Positions 1 to 6,992 of a DNA stretch of 64,000 nucleotides are shown here, in pieces; within the stretch, counting starts at the first letter, position 1; every line of letters begins with the position of its first letter. The notes below the pieces were generated by a model. It ran no database searches. It saw only the letters and a list, made by a program, of their open reading frames with translations, and was not told the DNA's origin. This DNA is from Flavobacterium subsaxonicum WB 4.1-42 = DSM 21790 (GTDB taxonomy: Bacteria; Bacteroidota; Bacteroidia; Flavobacteriales; Flavobacteriaceae). The DNA is taken from contig NZ_AUGP01000017.1 in the NCBI RefSeq assembly GCF_000422725.1, forward strand, positions 62,001-126,000, in the 5' to 3' direction. Made by a program: the position numbers and the translations under genes.

Positions 1-573
1 TTTACCCCTTTAAGCCGCAGGCTAATTACTGTTTTTAGCCTTGCCAGCACCCTTTACTGCACCGCCCAAACCGAAACTACCCCCTGCCCTATAGAAATTG
101 TAAAAGACAGTAAACAACTGGCTGCAACCTATAACACACTGGAGACTTACAAATATTTTGAAGCTGATATTGAAGATTTTAAAAACAACGCAAAAACCGG
201 AGTATTGCTTTTTAAAACCAGCAATACGCTACAATCGGCCACACTGCATATTTTTATAAAAGACGATAAGGTATACAAACACACCGGCCGCGACACTCAA
301 AAGAAAACCAACTCTACCCTATATGCCGACGATATAAAAACACTGGAGTCGCTTTTAAAAAAACTGGATACCGAAAGTTATTACACCCATTGTACTGAAA
401 CAAAAAGCAACGGTGCTATGGCCATGGCTATAGTAAAATACGACAATAAAATAAAAACATATTACGTATCGCCTTTAGGATGGATTACCGAACAGGACAG
501 GAATTTTAATAAAAACTACATACTGCTGTATAATATTATTGGAGTATTAGATAAGTACACGCACCTGCTTTAA
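1..573 (+). CDS. Exported protein of unknown function, 5' end cut by window edge
   Basis: The reading frame is open from the first base to the TAA at 571-573, so the start codon lies just outside the window. The first visible residues (FTPLSRRLITVFSLASTLYC, then TAQ) look like the end of a Sec signal peptide with cleavage near residue 23. This suggests that only a few residues are missing. The remaining ~167 residues form a small, lysine-rich soluble domain with 'SNGAMAMAIVKYDNKIKTYYVSPLGW' split over several strands; I do not recognise a family. An internal ATG-free start at 205 is possible on ORF length alone but would discard the signal peptide. A bidirectional hairpin terminator follows at 609-641. 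Confidence 0.65.
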   Translation, partial: FTPLSRRLITVFSLASTLYCTAQTETTPCPIEIVKDSKQLAATYNTLETYKYFEADIEDFKNNAKTGVLLFKTSNTLQSATLHIFIKDDKVYKHTGRDTQKKTNSTLYADDIKTLESLLKKLDTESYYTHCTETKSNGAMAMAIVKYDNKIKTYYVSPLGWITEQDRNFNKNYILLYNIIGVLDKYTHLL

Positions 574-608
574 TGCTTAAAACACATTACAAGCTATCAC
601 TAAAAACA

Positions 609-641
609 AAAAATCCCAACCGTTACGATTGGGATTTTTTT
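609..641. terminator. Bidirectional rho-independent terminator
   Basis: AAATCCCAA and TTGGGATTT form a 9-bp stem around a 9-nt loop, followed by a T run; an A run precedes it on the other side. It separates the convergent genes ending at 573 (+) and 661 (-). Confidence 0.75.
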
Positions 642-660
642 ATATCTCTAACGCCATTTT

Positions 661-1587
661 TTAGTTGTGGCAGGTAGCATCTAAATGTCTTTTTGTACCG
701 CTGCTGCATGTTGGTATATCAGCAAAGCTATAATACTGCGCCGGGTTATTAGTACCGGTACCTGTGCCTGGTATTGTAATTTCGGTAGCTGTTAAATAAC
801 CATCGCCATCATCATCAGTATCAAGGTAGTTGTATATACCATCACCATCAGTATCAATGCTGGTTAAATCGCCATCCCAGCCAACTTCGTCTTTATTAAG
901 TAAACCATCGCCATCGCTGTCTACAAACTCTGCTTTATACAGCTTAAAGGTAAACATTAAGCTCTCGTAAGCAGATATTAGGCTTGAATTAGGGCTGTTA
1001 TAATAAGCAAGGCCTGAGGGCAGCCACATTACACCTGCTCCATAATCCTGGTAAGTTGCCGGGTTAGGGTTATTAGGTACATCTACATACGTACCTGCGT
1101 TAAACTTAGGTATTATATTTTGCCACCCTTCAATAGTTTCGCCAAGCGAAAAAGACGCTGTAGGAAATGGTGTATTTTCAAACGAAACACCGTCAAATGT
1201 CATACCGTTGTAAGATATCAATACATTATCTCCCCTTGTAGGGGCATTGCCCACACCCTGGTTAAACGTAAGATAGTATACCGTATACAATACATTGTTT
1301 GCTGCATTAGTACTTGTTACCACTTTGTTTTTTAGTGGATAAACGGTCTGATCCCAAATAGAAGTTTGTGTACCGGCATCGGTAATTGTAGCAAAAACAG
1401 GATTAAAATCGGCATCTACACTAACTATGTAATGGTTTTTAAGGTATTTTTCTATACTATCTTTTTCTGATGCATATTGTACGGTATAATCACGTGGCGG
1501 CACTACGGCAGCACCATCATCTTTACTACAAGAGCCAAAAAAAGCAATAAGTGCAATAAGCCCGAAAGCCATTAAACATCTCTTCAT
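661..1587 (-). CDS. FKBP-type peptidyl-prolyl isomerase lipoprotein with calcium-binding repeats
   Basis: The 308-residue protein begins with a lipoprotein signal (lipobox FGSC, Cys20). The next residues, SKDDG, resemble the K-(D/E)2 lipoprotein export signal that sends Bacteroidetes lipoproteins to the cell surface. Residues ~116-219 match an FKBP domain (GDNVLISYNG, then FSLGETIEGWQNIIPKF and GVMWLPSGLAYYN), which catalyses proline cis-trans isomerisation in exported proteins. Residues ~222-265 carry aspartate-rich DxDGDG motifs like thrombospondin type 3 calcium-binding repeats. A GTGTG-type Gly/Thr linker and two cysteines (C294, C306) end the protein. GldI-like foldases of gliding flavobacteria are relatives, but the repeats make it distinct. 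It stands alone, divergent from the S4 gene. Confidence 0.85.
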   Translation of the reverse strand: MKRCLMAFGLIALIAFFGSCSKDDGAAVVPPRDYTVQYASEKDSIEKYLKNHYIVSVDADFNPVFATITDAGTQTSIWDQTVYPLKNKVVTSTNAANNVLYTVYYLTFNQGVGNAPTRGDNVLISYNGMTFDGVSFENTPFPTASFSLGETIEGWQNIIPKFNAGTYVDVPNNPNPATYQDYGAGVMWLPSGLAYYNSPNSSLISAYESLMFTFKLYKAEFVDSDGDGLLNKDEVGWDGDLTSIDTDGDGIYNYLDTDDDGDGYLTATEITIPGTGTGTNNPAQYYSFADIPTCSSGTKRHLDATCHN

Positions 1588-1627
1588 TTTAATTTTTTTT
1601 AATGGGGTGCAAGATACAATTTTACTT

Positions 1628-1635
1628 TATTTTTG
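1628..1635 (+). promoter_or_regulatory. Candidate -7 promoter box for the S4 gene
   Basis: TATTTTTG matches the Bacteroidetes TAnnTTTG box and lies 34 nt before the ATG at 1669. No TTG is found at the ideal spacing. Confidence 0.4.
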
Positions 1636-1668
1636 TAGTGCTTATAACAGCGATTTTTAACTATTAGT

Positions 1669-2058
1669 ATGAGAATTGACAAATATTTGTGGTGTACCCG
1701 TTATTATAAAACGCGTAGCATTGCCACACAGGCCTGCCAAAAGGGGCATATTACCGTTAACGGCCAGCAGGCTAAACCATCGAGAGAGGTTTACCCTACT
1801 GATAAGATAACCGTGCGCCGCGACCAGATTAAGTACCTGCTAACGGTGCTGGATGTACCGCAAAGCCGCGTGGGCCCTAAGCTGGTTGATATTTACCGTA
1901 AGGACGAAACGCCGCCCGAATCTTTTGAGCATTTAGAATTATTGCGCCTTAGCAAAGAGCATTACCGTGCGCAGGGCACCGGTAGGCCTACTAAAAAAGA
2001 CCGCCGCGACCTGGACGAATATGGTAATGAAATTGAAGATAGCGATGACGACGAATAG
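1669..2058 (+). CDS. S4-domain RNA-binding protein, Hsp15 type
   Basis: The 129-residue protein starts with an S4 fold: MRIDKYLWCTRYYKTRSIA, then QKGHITVNGQQAKPS and VYPTDKITV. This is the arrangement of the heat-shock protein Hsp15 (HslR), which binds 50S subunits that carry a stalled nascent chain. The C-terminal half is basic (GRPTKKDRRD) and then ends in a strongly acidic tail (EIEDSDDDE). Length fits the family. It is followed 44 bp later by a phosphoribosyltransferase, and the two may share a transcript. Family assignment is firm; the ribosome-rescue role is inferred from Hsp15. Confidence 0.85.
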   Translation: MRIDKYLWCTRYYKTRSIATQACQKGHITVNGQQAKPSREVYPTDKITVRRDQIKYLLTVLDVPQSRVGPKLVDIYRKDETPPESFEHLELLRLSKEHYRAQGTGRPTKKDRRDLDEYGNEIEDSDDDE

Positions 2059-2102
2059 CCTGCTCCTGCCCTATTTGCTTTTACATTAATAAACTAAAGA
2101 CC

Positions 2103-2597
2103 ATGAAAAACATAATCCTTACCAAACAGGAAATAGAATATAAAACCAGGCGTATTGCCTACCAGATCTACGAAACTTTTCCGGATGAAACCGAAGTGGT
2201 ACTTGCAGGTATTGCCAGCAACGGCTACTTGTTTACAAAAATGCTTGCCGCCGAGCTTGAAAGGATAAGCGATATTAAAGTTACCCTTTGCGAAGTTACC
2301 ATTAATAAGGCACAGCCTTTAGACGCCGTAACTACATCTTTACCTGCCGAAGAATACACCAATAAGGCGTTGGTATTGGTAGACGATGTGCTAAACAGCG
2401 GCACCACTCTTATATATGGTGTTAAGCATTTTTTAGAGGTACCGCTTAAAAAGTTTAAAACAGCCGTACTGGTAGACCGTAACCACAAGCAATACCCCGT
2501 TAAGGCCGATTTTAAAGGCCTCTCGCTCTCTACATCTATGTTAGAGCATATAGAGGTGGTTTTAGAAGGCGCAGAGCCTTACGCATGCCTTAATTAA
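2103..2597 (+). CDS. Phosphoribosyltransferase-domain protein (PyrR-like)
   Basis: This 164-residue type I phosphoribosyltransferase has the PRPP-binding loop ALVLVDDVLNSGTTL at about residues 89-103 and the substrate-loop region VVLAGIASNGYLFTKML near residues 32-48. It resembles PyrR/uracil phosphoribosyltransferase-like proteins that are common singletons in Bacteroidetes. The exact base substrate cannot be read from the sequence. Its last 4 bases overlap the end of the convergent shikimate kinase gene. Confidence 0.8.
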   Translation: MKNIILTKQEIEYKTRRIAYQIYETFPDETEVVLAGIASNGYLFTKMLAAELERISDIKVTLCEVTINKAQPLDAVTTSLPAEEYTNKALVLVDDVLNSGTTLIYGVKHFLEVPLKKFKTAVLVDRNHKQYPVKADFKGLSLSTSMLEHIEVVLEGAEPYACLN

Positions 2598-3109
2598 AAC
2601 AGGCTCATAATCTCGGTTGCCACCAGCTCCGGTGCCTTATTATCTGTTACCACAACGTGTTTTGCTTTGTGGTAGTAATAACTGCGCTCAAAAAGATGGG
2701 TGGCAACAAACTCTTCCATTTCGGCACCATGAAGGTTATTTACCAACGGGCGAAGTTTGTCCTGTGCATTTATACGCCTGATAAGCTCCTGTATGCCCGT
2801 TTTTAGGTAAACCGACACTACATCGTCGCGCTGCAGCATTTCGTGGTTGTTAGCATAGCAGGGCGTGCCGCCGCCAAGCCCAAGTATAAAGTTATCATTT
2901 ACGGCCAGTAATCCTTTTAAGGTATCATGCTCCAGCTTGCGGAATTTAATTTCGCCATCCTGCTCAAATATCTGAGCAACGGTTTTACCGGTTTGTTTTT
3001 CTATAACTTCGTCCAGATCCAGGTACGGAATTTGAGATGCCTCAGACAATAATCCTGCAATTGTAGTTTTTCCAGAGGCCATATAGCCGCATAATATAAC
3101 TTTTATCAT
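2594..3109 (-). CDS. aroK: Shikimate kinase
   Basis: The 171-residue enzyme phosphorylates shikimate at O3 with ATP in the chorismate pathway. A Walker A motif GYMASGKTT spans residues 8-16. The shikimate-binding aspartate sits in DLDE (31-34), Arg57 lies in KFRKLE, and the GGG substrate loop lies at 79-81, followed by the lid region around DKLRPLV. Length is standard for monofunctional AroK. It runs convergently into the phosphoribosyltransferase with a 4-bp overlap. Confidence 0.93.
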   Translation of the reverse strand: MIKVILCGYMASGKTTIAGLLSEASQIPYLDLDEVIEKQTGKTVAQIFEQDGEIKFRKLEHDTLKGLLAVNDNFILGLGGGTPCYANNHEMLQRDDVVSVYLKTGIQELIRRINAQDKLRPLVNNLHGAEMEEFVATHLFERSYYYHKAKHVVVTDNKAPELVATEIMSLF

Positions 3110-3279
3110 GTAAATAGGATAAGCGTAATTTTGATATAAAGTAACGCAATATGGCGCAAACAGGCTACTTTTATTTAAAATTAATTATTTGGCAACATTT
3201 TTTTAACGCAATAAACCCCTACAAACTAAGGCGTTGAATAAATAATTAAAAATAAAGTCAAATTTATCCTCAAATGGCT

Positions 3280-3310
3280 TTGAAATATCAACAATACATG
3301 CGTATATTTG
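3280..3310 (+). promoter_or_regulatory. Promoter of the tRNA-Lys/tRNA-Leu cluster
   Basis: TTG (3280-3282), 20 nt, then TATATTTG (3303-3310) match the Bacteroidetes -33/-7 consensus. The following CACCCGCATT (3311-3320) is identical to the sequence after the tRNA-Met -7 box at 54589, giving an 18-nt shared block. The first tRNA-Lys starts 28 nt after the -7 box. Confidence 0.8.
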
Positions 3311-3337
3311 CACCCGCATTAAGGGATTGACATTAAT

Positions 3338-3410
3338 GACTCGATAGCTCAGCCGGTAGAGCACATCACTTTTAATGATGGGGTCCTGGGTTCGAATCCC
3401 AGTCGGGTCA
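3338..3410 (+). tRNA. tRNA-Lys(TTT), copy 1
   Basis: 73 nt with a full cloverleaf. The acceptor stem GACTCGA pairs with TCGGGTC (one G-U). The anticodon stem CATCA/TGATG encloses the loop CTTTTAA with anticodon TTT at 3371-3373. The T arm contains TTCGAAT. CCA is not encoded. It differs from copy 2 only in the D loop (AGCCGGT against AGCTGGT). Confidence 0.95.
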
Positions 3411-3440
3411 CAAAATAACATAACAATCCCTTAAAGCTAC

Positions 3441-3513
3441 GACTCGATAGCTCAGCTGGTAGAGCACATCACTTTTAATGATGGGGTCCTGGGTTCGAAT
3501 CCCAGTCGGGTCA
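3441..3513 (+). tRNA. tRNA-Lys(TTT), copy 2
   Basis: This is a near-identical second copy 30 bp downstream of the first, with the same acceptor, anticodon and T arms. Tandem duplication of the lysine tRNA within one transcript is likely. A hairpin with a T run follows at once. Confidence 0.95.
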
Positions 3514-3514
3514 C

Positions 3515-3546
3515 AAAAAGTTAAGCTTCGCAGCTTAACTTTTTTT
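3515..3546 (+). terminator. Terminator after tRNA-Lys copy 2
   Basis: AAAGTTAAGC and GCTTAACTTT form a 10-bp or longer stem over a short TTCGCA loop, followed by T7. It may reduce read-through into tRNA-Leu. Confidence 0.75.
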
Positions 3547-3560
3547 GTTTAGTGCAATTT

Positions 3561-3642
3561 GGCTACGTGGAGAAACTGGTAGACTTGCCATCTTGAGGGG
3601 GTGGTGCCGCAAGGCGTATGGGTTCGAATCCCATCGTAGTCA
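3561..3642 (+). tRNA. tRNA-Leu(GAG)
   Basis: 82 nt, type II tRNA. The acceptor GGCTACG pairs with CGTAGTC (one G-U). The anticodon stem CCATC/GGTGG (3588-3592/3600-3604) encloses TTGAGGG with anticodon GAG at 3595-3597. A variable arm TGCCGCAAGGCG and a T arm with TTCGAAT follow. CCA is not encoded. Confidence 0.93.
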
Positions 3643-3643
3643 C

Positions 3644-3685
3644 AAAATGGGATAAAACAGTTGTAACTGTTTTATCCCATTTTTT
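3644..3685. terminator. Long hairpin terminator after tRNA-Leu
   Basis: AATGGGATAAAACAGTT and its complement form an almost perfect stem of about 18 bp with a 3-4 nt loop and flanking A/T runs. It can act for the tRNA operon and, on the other strand, for the gene at 3733-4293. Confidence 0.8.
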
Positions 3686-3732
3686 ATTTACTATCTATAT
3701 TGTTAAGATTAGATATCTAAGTAAGCAATTAT

Positions 3733-4293
3733 TTAGTCGGTTGAGCTTATTGATACCTGTACTATTTTAATCTCGTTTACGTCGGTTTTGTTTTGAATAT
3801 TTTCAGCCCTGTAAAAATAAATGGTAGCTTCTGTACCAGACGATGCCCCCTGACCTGTACAACTTACCGTATTATCCCCTTGCCATGTTGCGCTTTCGCC
3901 GCCAAACCACCAATTATTCGATTGGAAAGAATGACCCTGCGCAAGCATTACATTATTAAAGGTATAAGTGTCCTGCCCATCTGGAATATCATAACTACTT
4001 ATAGTAAAAGTCAAATCGCCTAAAATTGCAAAATTCAGGTCGCCCGGAGCATGGTTAAACGTGTTTTGATCATTAGCAATTTTGTCGGAGAACCAGCTGG
4101 CAACTTCAGAGGTACCATGCCTGTCTACAGCAAAAGCAAAACTGCCGTCGCTGGAAAATTTTTTAACCTGCCCTTTTTCAAGATCATTATTTTGTCCTGA
4201 AGATACACTAAAATCTGTAACCGTAAAAGTGCCTCCTTCCAAAGTCCATCCGTTAAAATCGAATGTAAAATTTAATTCGTTGTTACTTGCCAT
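3733..4293 (-). CDS. Hypothetical 186-residue beta-rich protein
   Basis: I do not recognise this protein. It has no signal peptide and no membrane segment. It is rich in aromatic residues, Gly, Ser, Thr and Asn, with alternating hydrophobic stretches (FTFDFNGWTLEGGTFTVTDF, LTFTISSYDI, TIYFYRAENI). These suggest a beta-sandwich, perhaps carbohydrate- or membrane-binding. Two WW/W-rich patches (NNWWFGGESATW) could form a ligand surface. It lies alone between the tRNA cluster and an SDR gene, with ~265 bp of upstream DNA, and looks like accessory content. Confidence 0.7.
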   Translation of the reverse strand: MASNNELNFTFDFNGWTLEGGTFTVTDFSVSSGQNNDLEKGQVKKFSSDGSFAFAVDRHGTSEVASWFSDKIANDQNTFNHAPGDLNFAILGDLTFTISSYDIPDGQDTYTFNNVMLAQGHSFQSNNWWFGGESATWQGDNTVSCTGQGASSGTEATIYFYRAENIQNKTDVNEIKIVQVSISSTD

Positions 4294-4469
4294 GATAATA
4301 AGATTTAAAGTTTATACTAAAAATTTAGATCAGTCTTTATCTTATCAACTATCAAACGTAACATTGTAACCCGCTAATAGTAAGATTAACTGATAGTGCA
4401 ATTTAATAGTAATCTATTGGGTGCAATCAGGTGTTTTTACGGTTTTTTTCGCATAAATCTCCAAACCCT

Positions 4470-4483
4470 GTGATTTTTATCAC
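4470..4483. promoter_or_regulatory. FNR/CRP-type palindrome upstream of SDR gene
   Basis: GTGAT-TTTT-ATCAC is a perfect 5-4-5 inverted repeat, the geometry of FNR-family sites. It lies 76 bp before the SDR start at 4559. The same half-sites recur at 8478-8491. Three Crp/Fnr genes lie nearby. Confidence 0.55.
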
Positions 4484-4558
4484 GCAAAGTATGTAATAAA
4501 TGTCCTCGCTAACAGCAGGTGTATTTACAGACCTTTGCCTTGATAAAATAACTACAAT

Positions 4559-5326
4559 ATGAAATTAAAAAATAAAGTTGCCGTAATTACCGGAGGTAAT
4601 AGTGGTATTGGGTTTGGCATTGCAGAAGCATTTAAAAACGAAGGAGCCGTTGGCGCCATAGTGGGCAGAAACCAGGAAACCTTAGACAGATCAGTCACTG
4701 CGTTGGGCGAAAATTTTATAGGCATTAAAGCCGATGTAACCAAAATGGACCACCTTGAACGTATATTTAAAGATACATCTGAAAAATTTGGCAAGATTGA
4801 TACCCTGGTTGTAAATGCAGGTGGCGCTGTAGAGGGCGTAGCAATGGGGTCGGTTGCTGTTACCAGCGAATCAGACTATGATAAGGGAATGGATCTTAAC
4901 CTTAAGAGCGTATACTTTACAGTACAAAAAGCACTGCCCTATATAAACGATGGCGGCTCTATAGTACTTATAGGCTCTATTGCGGGGCATCAGGCATTTC
5001 CGGGGCAATCGCTTTACGCCGGGGCCAAGGCTGCGGTAATATCATTTGCACGTGGGTTTTCGTTAGACCTGCTGGATAGAAAAATTAGGGTCAATGTACT
5101 TTCTCCCGGAACTATAGACACTCCCGTTTTTGGTAAATTTCTGCCGGCAGAGCATGTTGAGCATGTTAAAAACCTATGGGTCGATCTAATCCCTGTAGGG
5201 CGGATAGGCCAGCCATCCGATATAGGAAAGGCAGCGGTATTCCTGGCATCCGACGAATCTTCTTTTATAATCGGTACCGAAATTACATCCGATGGTGGCG
5301 TATCCAACATTACAATCCTAAAATAA
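4559..5326 (+). CDS. Short-chain dehydrogenase/reductase
   Basis: This 255-residue classical SDR has the NAD(P)-binding TGGNSGIG at 11-18, NAG at 86-88, and the catalytic triad Ser140, Tyr153 and Lys157 (GSIAG...YAGAK). The C-terminal GTEITSDGG motif is typical. The substrate cannot be predicted. A Crp/Fnr regulator follows 135 bp downstream, and a GTGAT-N4-ATCAC palindrome lies upstream, so regulation by a Crp/Fnr-family protein is plausible. Confidence 0.88.
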   Translation: MKLKNKVAVITGGNSGIGFGIAEAFKNEGAVGAIVGRNQETLDRSVTALGENFIGIKADVTKMDHLERIFKDTSEKFGKIDTLVVNAGGAVEGVAMGSVAVTSESDYDKGMDLNLKSVYFTVQKALPYINDGGSIVLIGSIAGHQAFPGQSLYAGAKAAVISFARGFSLDLLDRKIRVNVLSPGTIDTPVFGKFLPAEHVEHVKNLWVDLIPVGRIGQPSDIGKAAVFLASDESSFIIGTEITSDGGVSNITILK

Positions 5327-5347
5327 ATAACAAACAGTAATTGTTAG

Positions 5348-5376
5348 AAGCCTCATTTTGTAATGGGGCTTATTTA
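5348..5376 (+). terminator. Probable terminator after SDR gene
   Basis: AAGCCTCATT and AATGGGGCTT form a 10-bp stem (one G-U) over a TTGT loop, followed by a short, interrupted T run. Confidence 0.5.
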
Positions 5377-5436
5377 TGATTGAGGTTTACTAAGGCATTT
5401 CAGGCACTATTATATTTCAGCTACATTATTTTTATA

Positions 5437-5444
5437 TAGCTTTG
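5437..5444 (+). promoter_or_regulatory. Candidate -7 box for Crp/Fnr gene 1
   Basis: TAGCTTTG fits TAnnTTTG, 18 nt before the ATG at 5462. Confidence 0.45.
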
Positions 5445-5461
5445 CCTTAAAGCTTACAGCC

Positions 5462-6055
5462 ATGTTTGAAATTTTAGCTGACTATTTAAGAGTAAACGCT
5501 GCACTAACCGATAAAGAACTGGAACAGGTGCGTGCCCATTCCCTGCACAAAAAGCTACGTAAAAAACAATACTTATTACAGGAAGGCGACATAAGCAACT
5601 TTAATTGTTTTGTGGCTAAGGGCTGCCTGCGCCTCTATAATGTGGGCAGCAATGGTACCGAATATATTTTAAGGTTTGCCATAGAAAACTGGTGGATGAG
5701 CGACTACGAAAGTTTTAATGCAGGTACGCCATCTAAAAATTATATTGATGCTTTAGAAGACAGCGATGTATTGCTGATTGACAAAGAACACTTTAATGAG
5801 TTGGTAATGTCCATACCCAAACTTCAGGATTTTGTGCAAAGGCTTGAAAACAGAGCCTATACTGCCAGCCAGAACCGCATACTTAGCAACATTAGCGATA
5901 CCGCCGAAGAACGTTATGAAAAGTTTGTAAAAGCATATCCTGATGTATTTAATCGTGTGCCCCTGCGCATGATAGCATCATATATAGGCCTTACCCGCGA
6001 AACATTAAGCCGCGTACGTAGCCAGTATGCAAAAACAGAAAGTAAGATTATGTAG
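5462..6055 (+). CDS. Crp/Fnr-family transcriptional regulator 1
   Basis: The 197-residue protein has a cyclic-nucleotide-binding-like beta-roll (residues ~25-115) beginning LLQEGDISNFNCFVAKGCLRLY. A dimerisation helix follows, then a C-terminal winged helix-turn-helix (VPLRMIASYIGLTRETLSRVR, about 166-187 in two parts). The roll lacks the cAMP phosphate cassette of CRP and FNR-type N-terminal cysteines, so it probably senses something else. The sequence type is the one usually found in Bacteroidetes next to small oxidoreductases. It lies between two SDR genes and is one of three paralogs within 4.3 kb. Confidence 0.85.
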   Translation: MFEILADYLRVNAALTDKELEQVRAHSLHKKLRKKQYLLQEGDISNFNCFVAKGCLRLYNVGSNGTEYILRFAIENWWMSDYESFNAGTPSKNYIDALEDSDVLLIDKEHFNELVMSIPKLQDFVQRLENRAYTASQNRILSNISDTAEERYEKFVKAYPDVFNRVPLRMIASYIGLTRETLSRVRSQYAKTESKIM

Positions 6056-6082
6056 TTTATTATAGACATCCCTACCCCTTTT

Positions 6083-6120
6083 CCACAATTTGGAAACAAC
6101 TAACCACGATTTGGAAACAC
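6083..6120 (+). promoter_or_regulatory. Two 17-bp direct repeats, likely AraC-family operator
   Basis: CCACAATTTGGAAACAA (6083-6099) and CCACGATTTGGAAACAC (6104-6120) match at 15 of 17 positions. They are separated by 4 bp, a 21-bp period. This is the layout of AraC I1-I2 half-sites. The downstream half ends about where a -33 element would fall for the weak -7 box CACCTTTG (6140-6147) before the SDR gene at 6175. An AraC-family gene follows that SDR. Confidence 0.6.
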
Positions 6121-6174
6121 CATCCATTTTTAACCGCCCCACCTTTGCATTGTAGAATTTAAAAACATTACACA

Positions 6175-6978
6175 ATGCAAAAGACAATTTTTATTACAGG
6201 AGCATCGGCAGGTTTAGGTAAAGCTACAGCCAAGTTATTTCAGGCTAATGGCTGGAATGTAATTGCCACCATGCGTAACCCCGAAAAGGAAACCGAGCTT
6301 ACACAATTAGAAAACGTTACTCTTTTACCTTTAGACGTTACCAACCCTGAGCAGATTAAAACTACCGTTGCAAAAGCTATTGCCACGCACACCGTAGATG
6401 TGGTTTTTAACAACGCAGGTTACGGCCTGATGGGTGCTATGGAAGCCTTTACAGACGAACAGATGCTAAAGCAAATTGATACCAATCTTATAGGTGTGTT
6501 GCGCGTTACACAGGCATTTATTCCGTACTTTAGAGAAAAGAAAAGCGGGCTGTTTATAAGCACTACATCTATGGGTGGATTTTTAACGTTTCCGCTACAC
6601 TCTATTTACCATGCTACCAAGTTTGCTTTAGAAGGCTGGTCTGAAGGTATGTCGTTTGAACTGGGACTGCATAACATAGGCATTAAAACCCTGGCACCCG
6701 GTGGCACTGCTACCGAATTTTTAGGCAGGTCGTTAGACAGAAATACACACCCTGCATATACCGGTTTAGAAGATAAACTGTTTTCTCTTACCGATGCTAT
6801 GATGGATGCTGCTGCACCGGCACATCAAATTGCCCAGGTGGTGTACGAGGCTGCAACCGATGGCAAAGACCAGATTCGTTACGTTGCCGGACAGGATGCA
6901 AACGCACTATATGCAAGGCGTTTAGAAATAGGCAGCGAAGATTTTAGAAAAGAGATACGCACACAGATATTAGGATAA
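6175..6978 (+). CDS. Short-chain dehydrogenase/reductase
   Basis: This 267-residue classical SDR has TGASAGLG at 8-15, NNAG at 79-82, and catalytic Ser132, Tyr145 and Lys149 (STTSMGG...YHATK). It resembles the 17-beta-hydroxysteroid-dehydrogenase-like SDRs (YusZ type) often paired with AraC regulators. The substrate is unknown. The AraC regulator starts 14 bp downstream, so the pair is probably one operon controlled from the direct repeats at 6083-6120. Confidence 0.88.
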   Translation: MQKTIFITGASAGLGKATAKLFQANGWNVIATMRNPEKETELTQLENVTLLPLDVTNPEQIKTTVAKAIATHTVDVVFNNAGYGLMGAMEAFTDEQMLKQIDTNLIGVLRVTQAFIPYFREKKSGLFISTTSMGGFLTFPLHSIYHATKFALEGWSEGMSFELGLHNIGIKTLAPGGTATEFLGRSLDRNTHPAYTGLEDKLFSLTDAMMDAAAPAHQIAQVVYEAATDGKDQIRYVAGQDANALYARRLEIGSEDFRKEIRTQILG

Positions 6979-6992
6979 ATAAAGAATCGGAA

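Noticed and set aside
3203..3421. 72-residue open frame over the first tRNA-Lys
   Set aside because: It is the reverse-strand translation of a clear tRNA gene (GIRTQDP is the typical artefact).
3338..4293. Genomic island or prophage integrated at the tRNA genes
   Set aside because: No integrase, no direct repeat of a tRNA 3' end found downstream within the window, and the neighbours look chromosomal.
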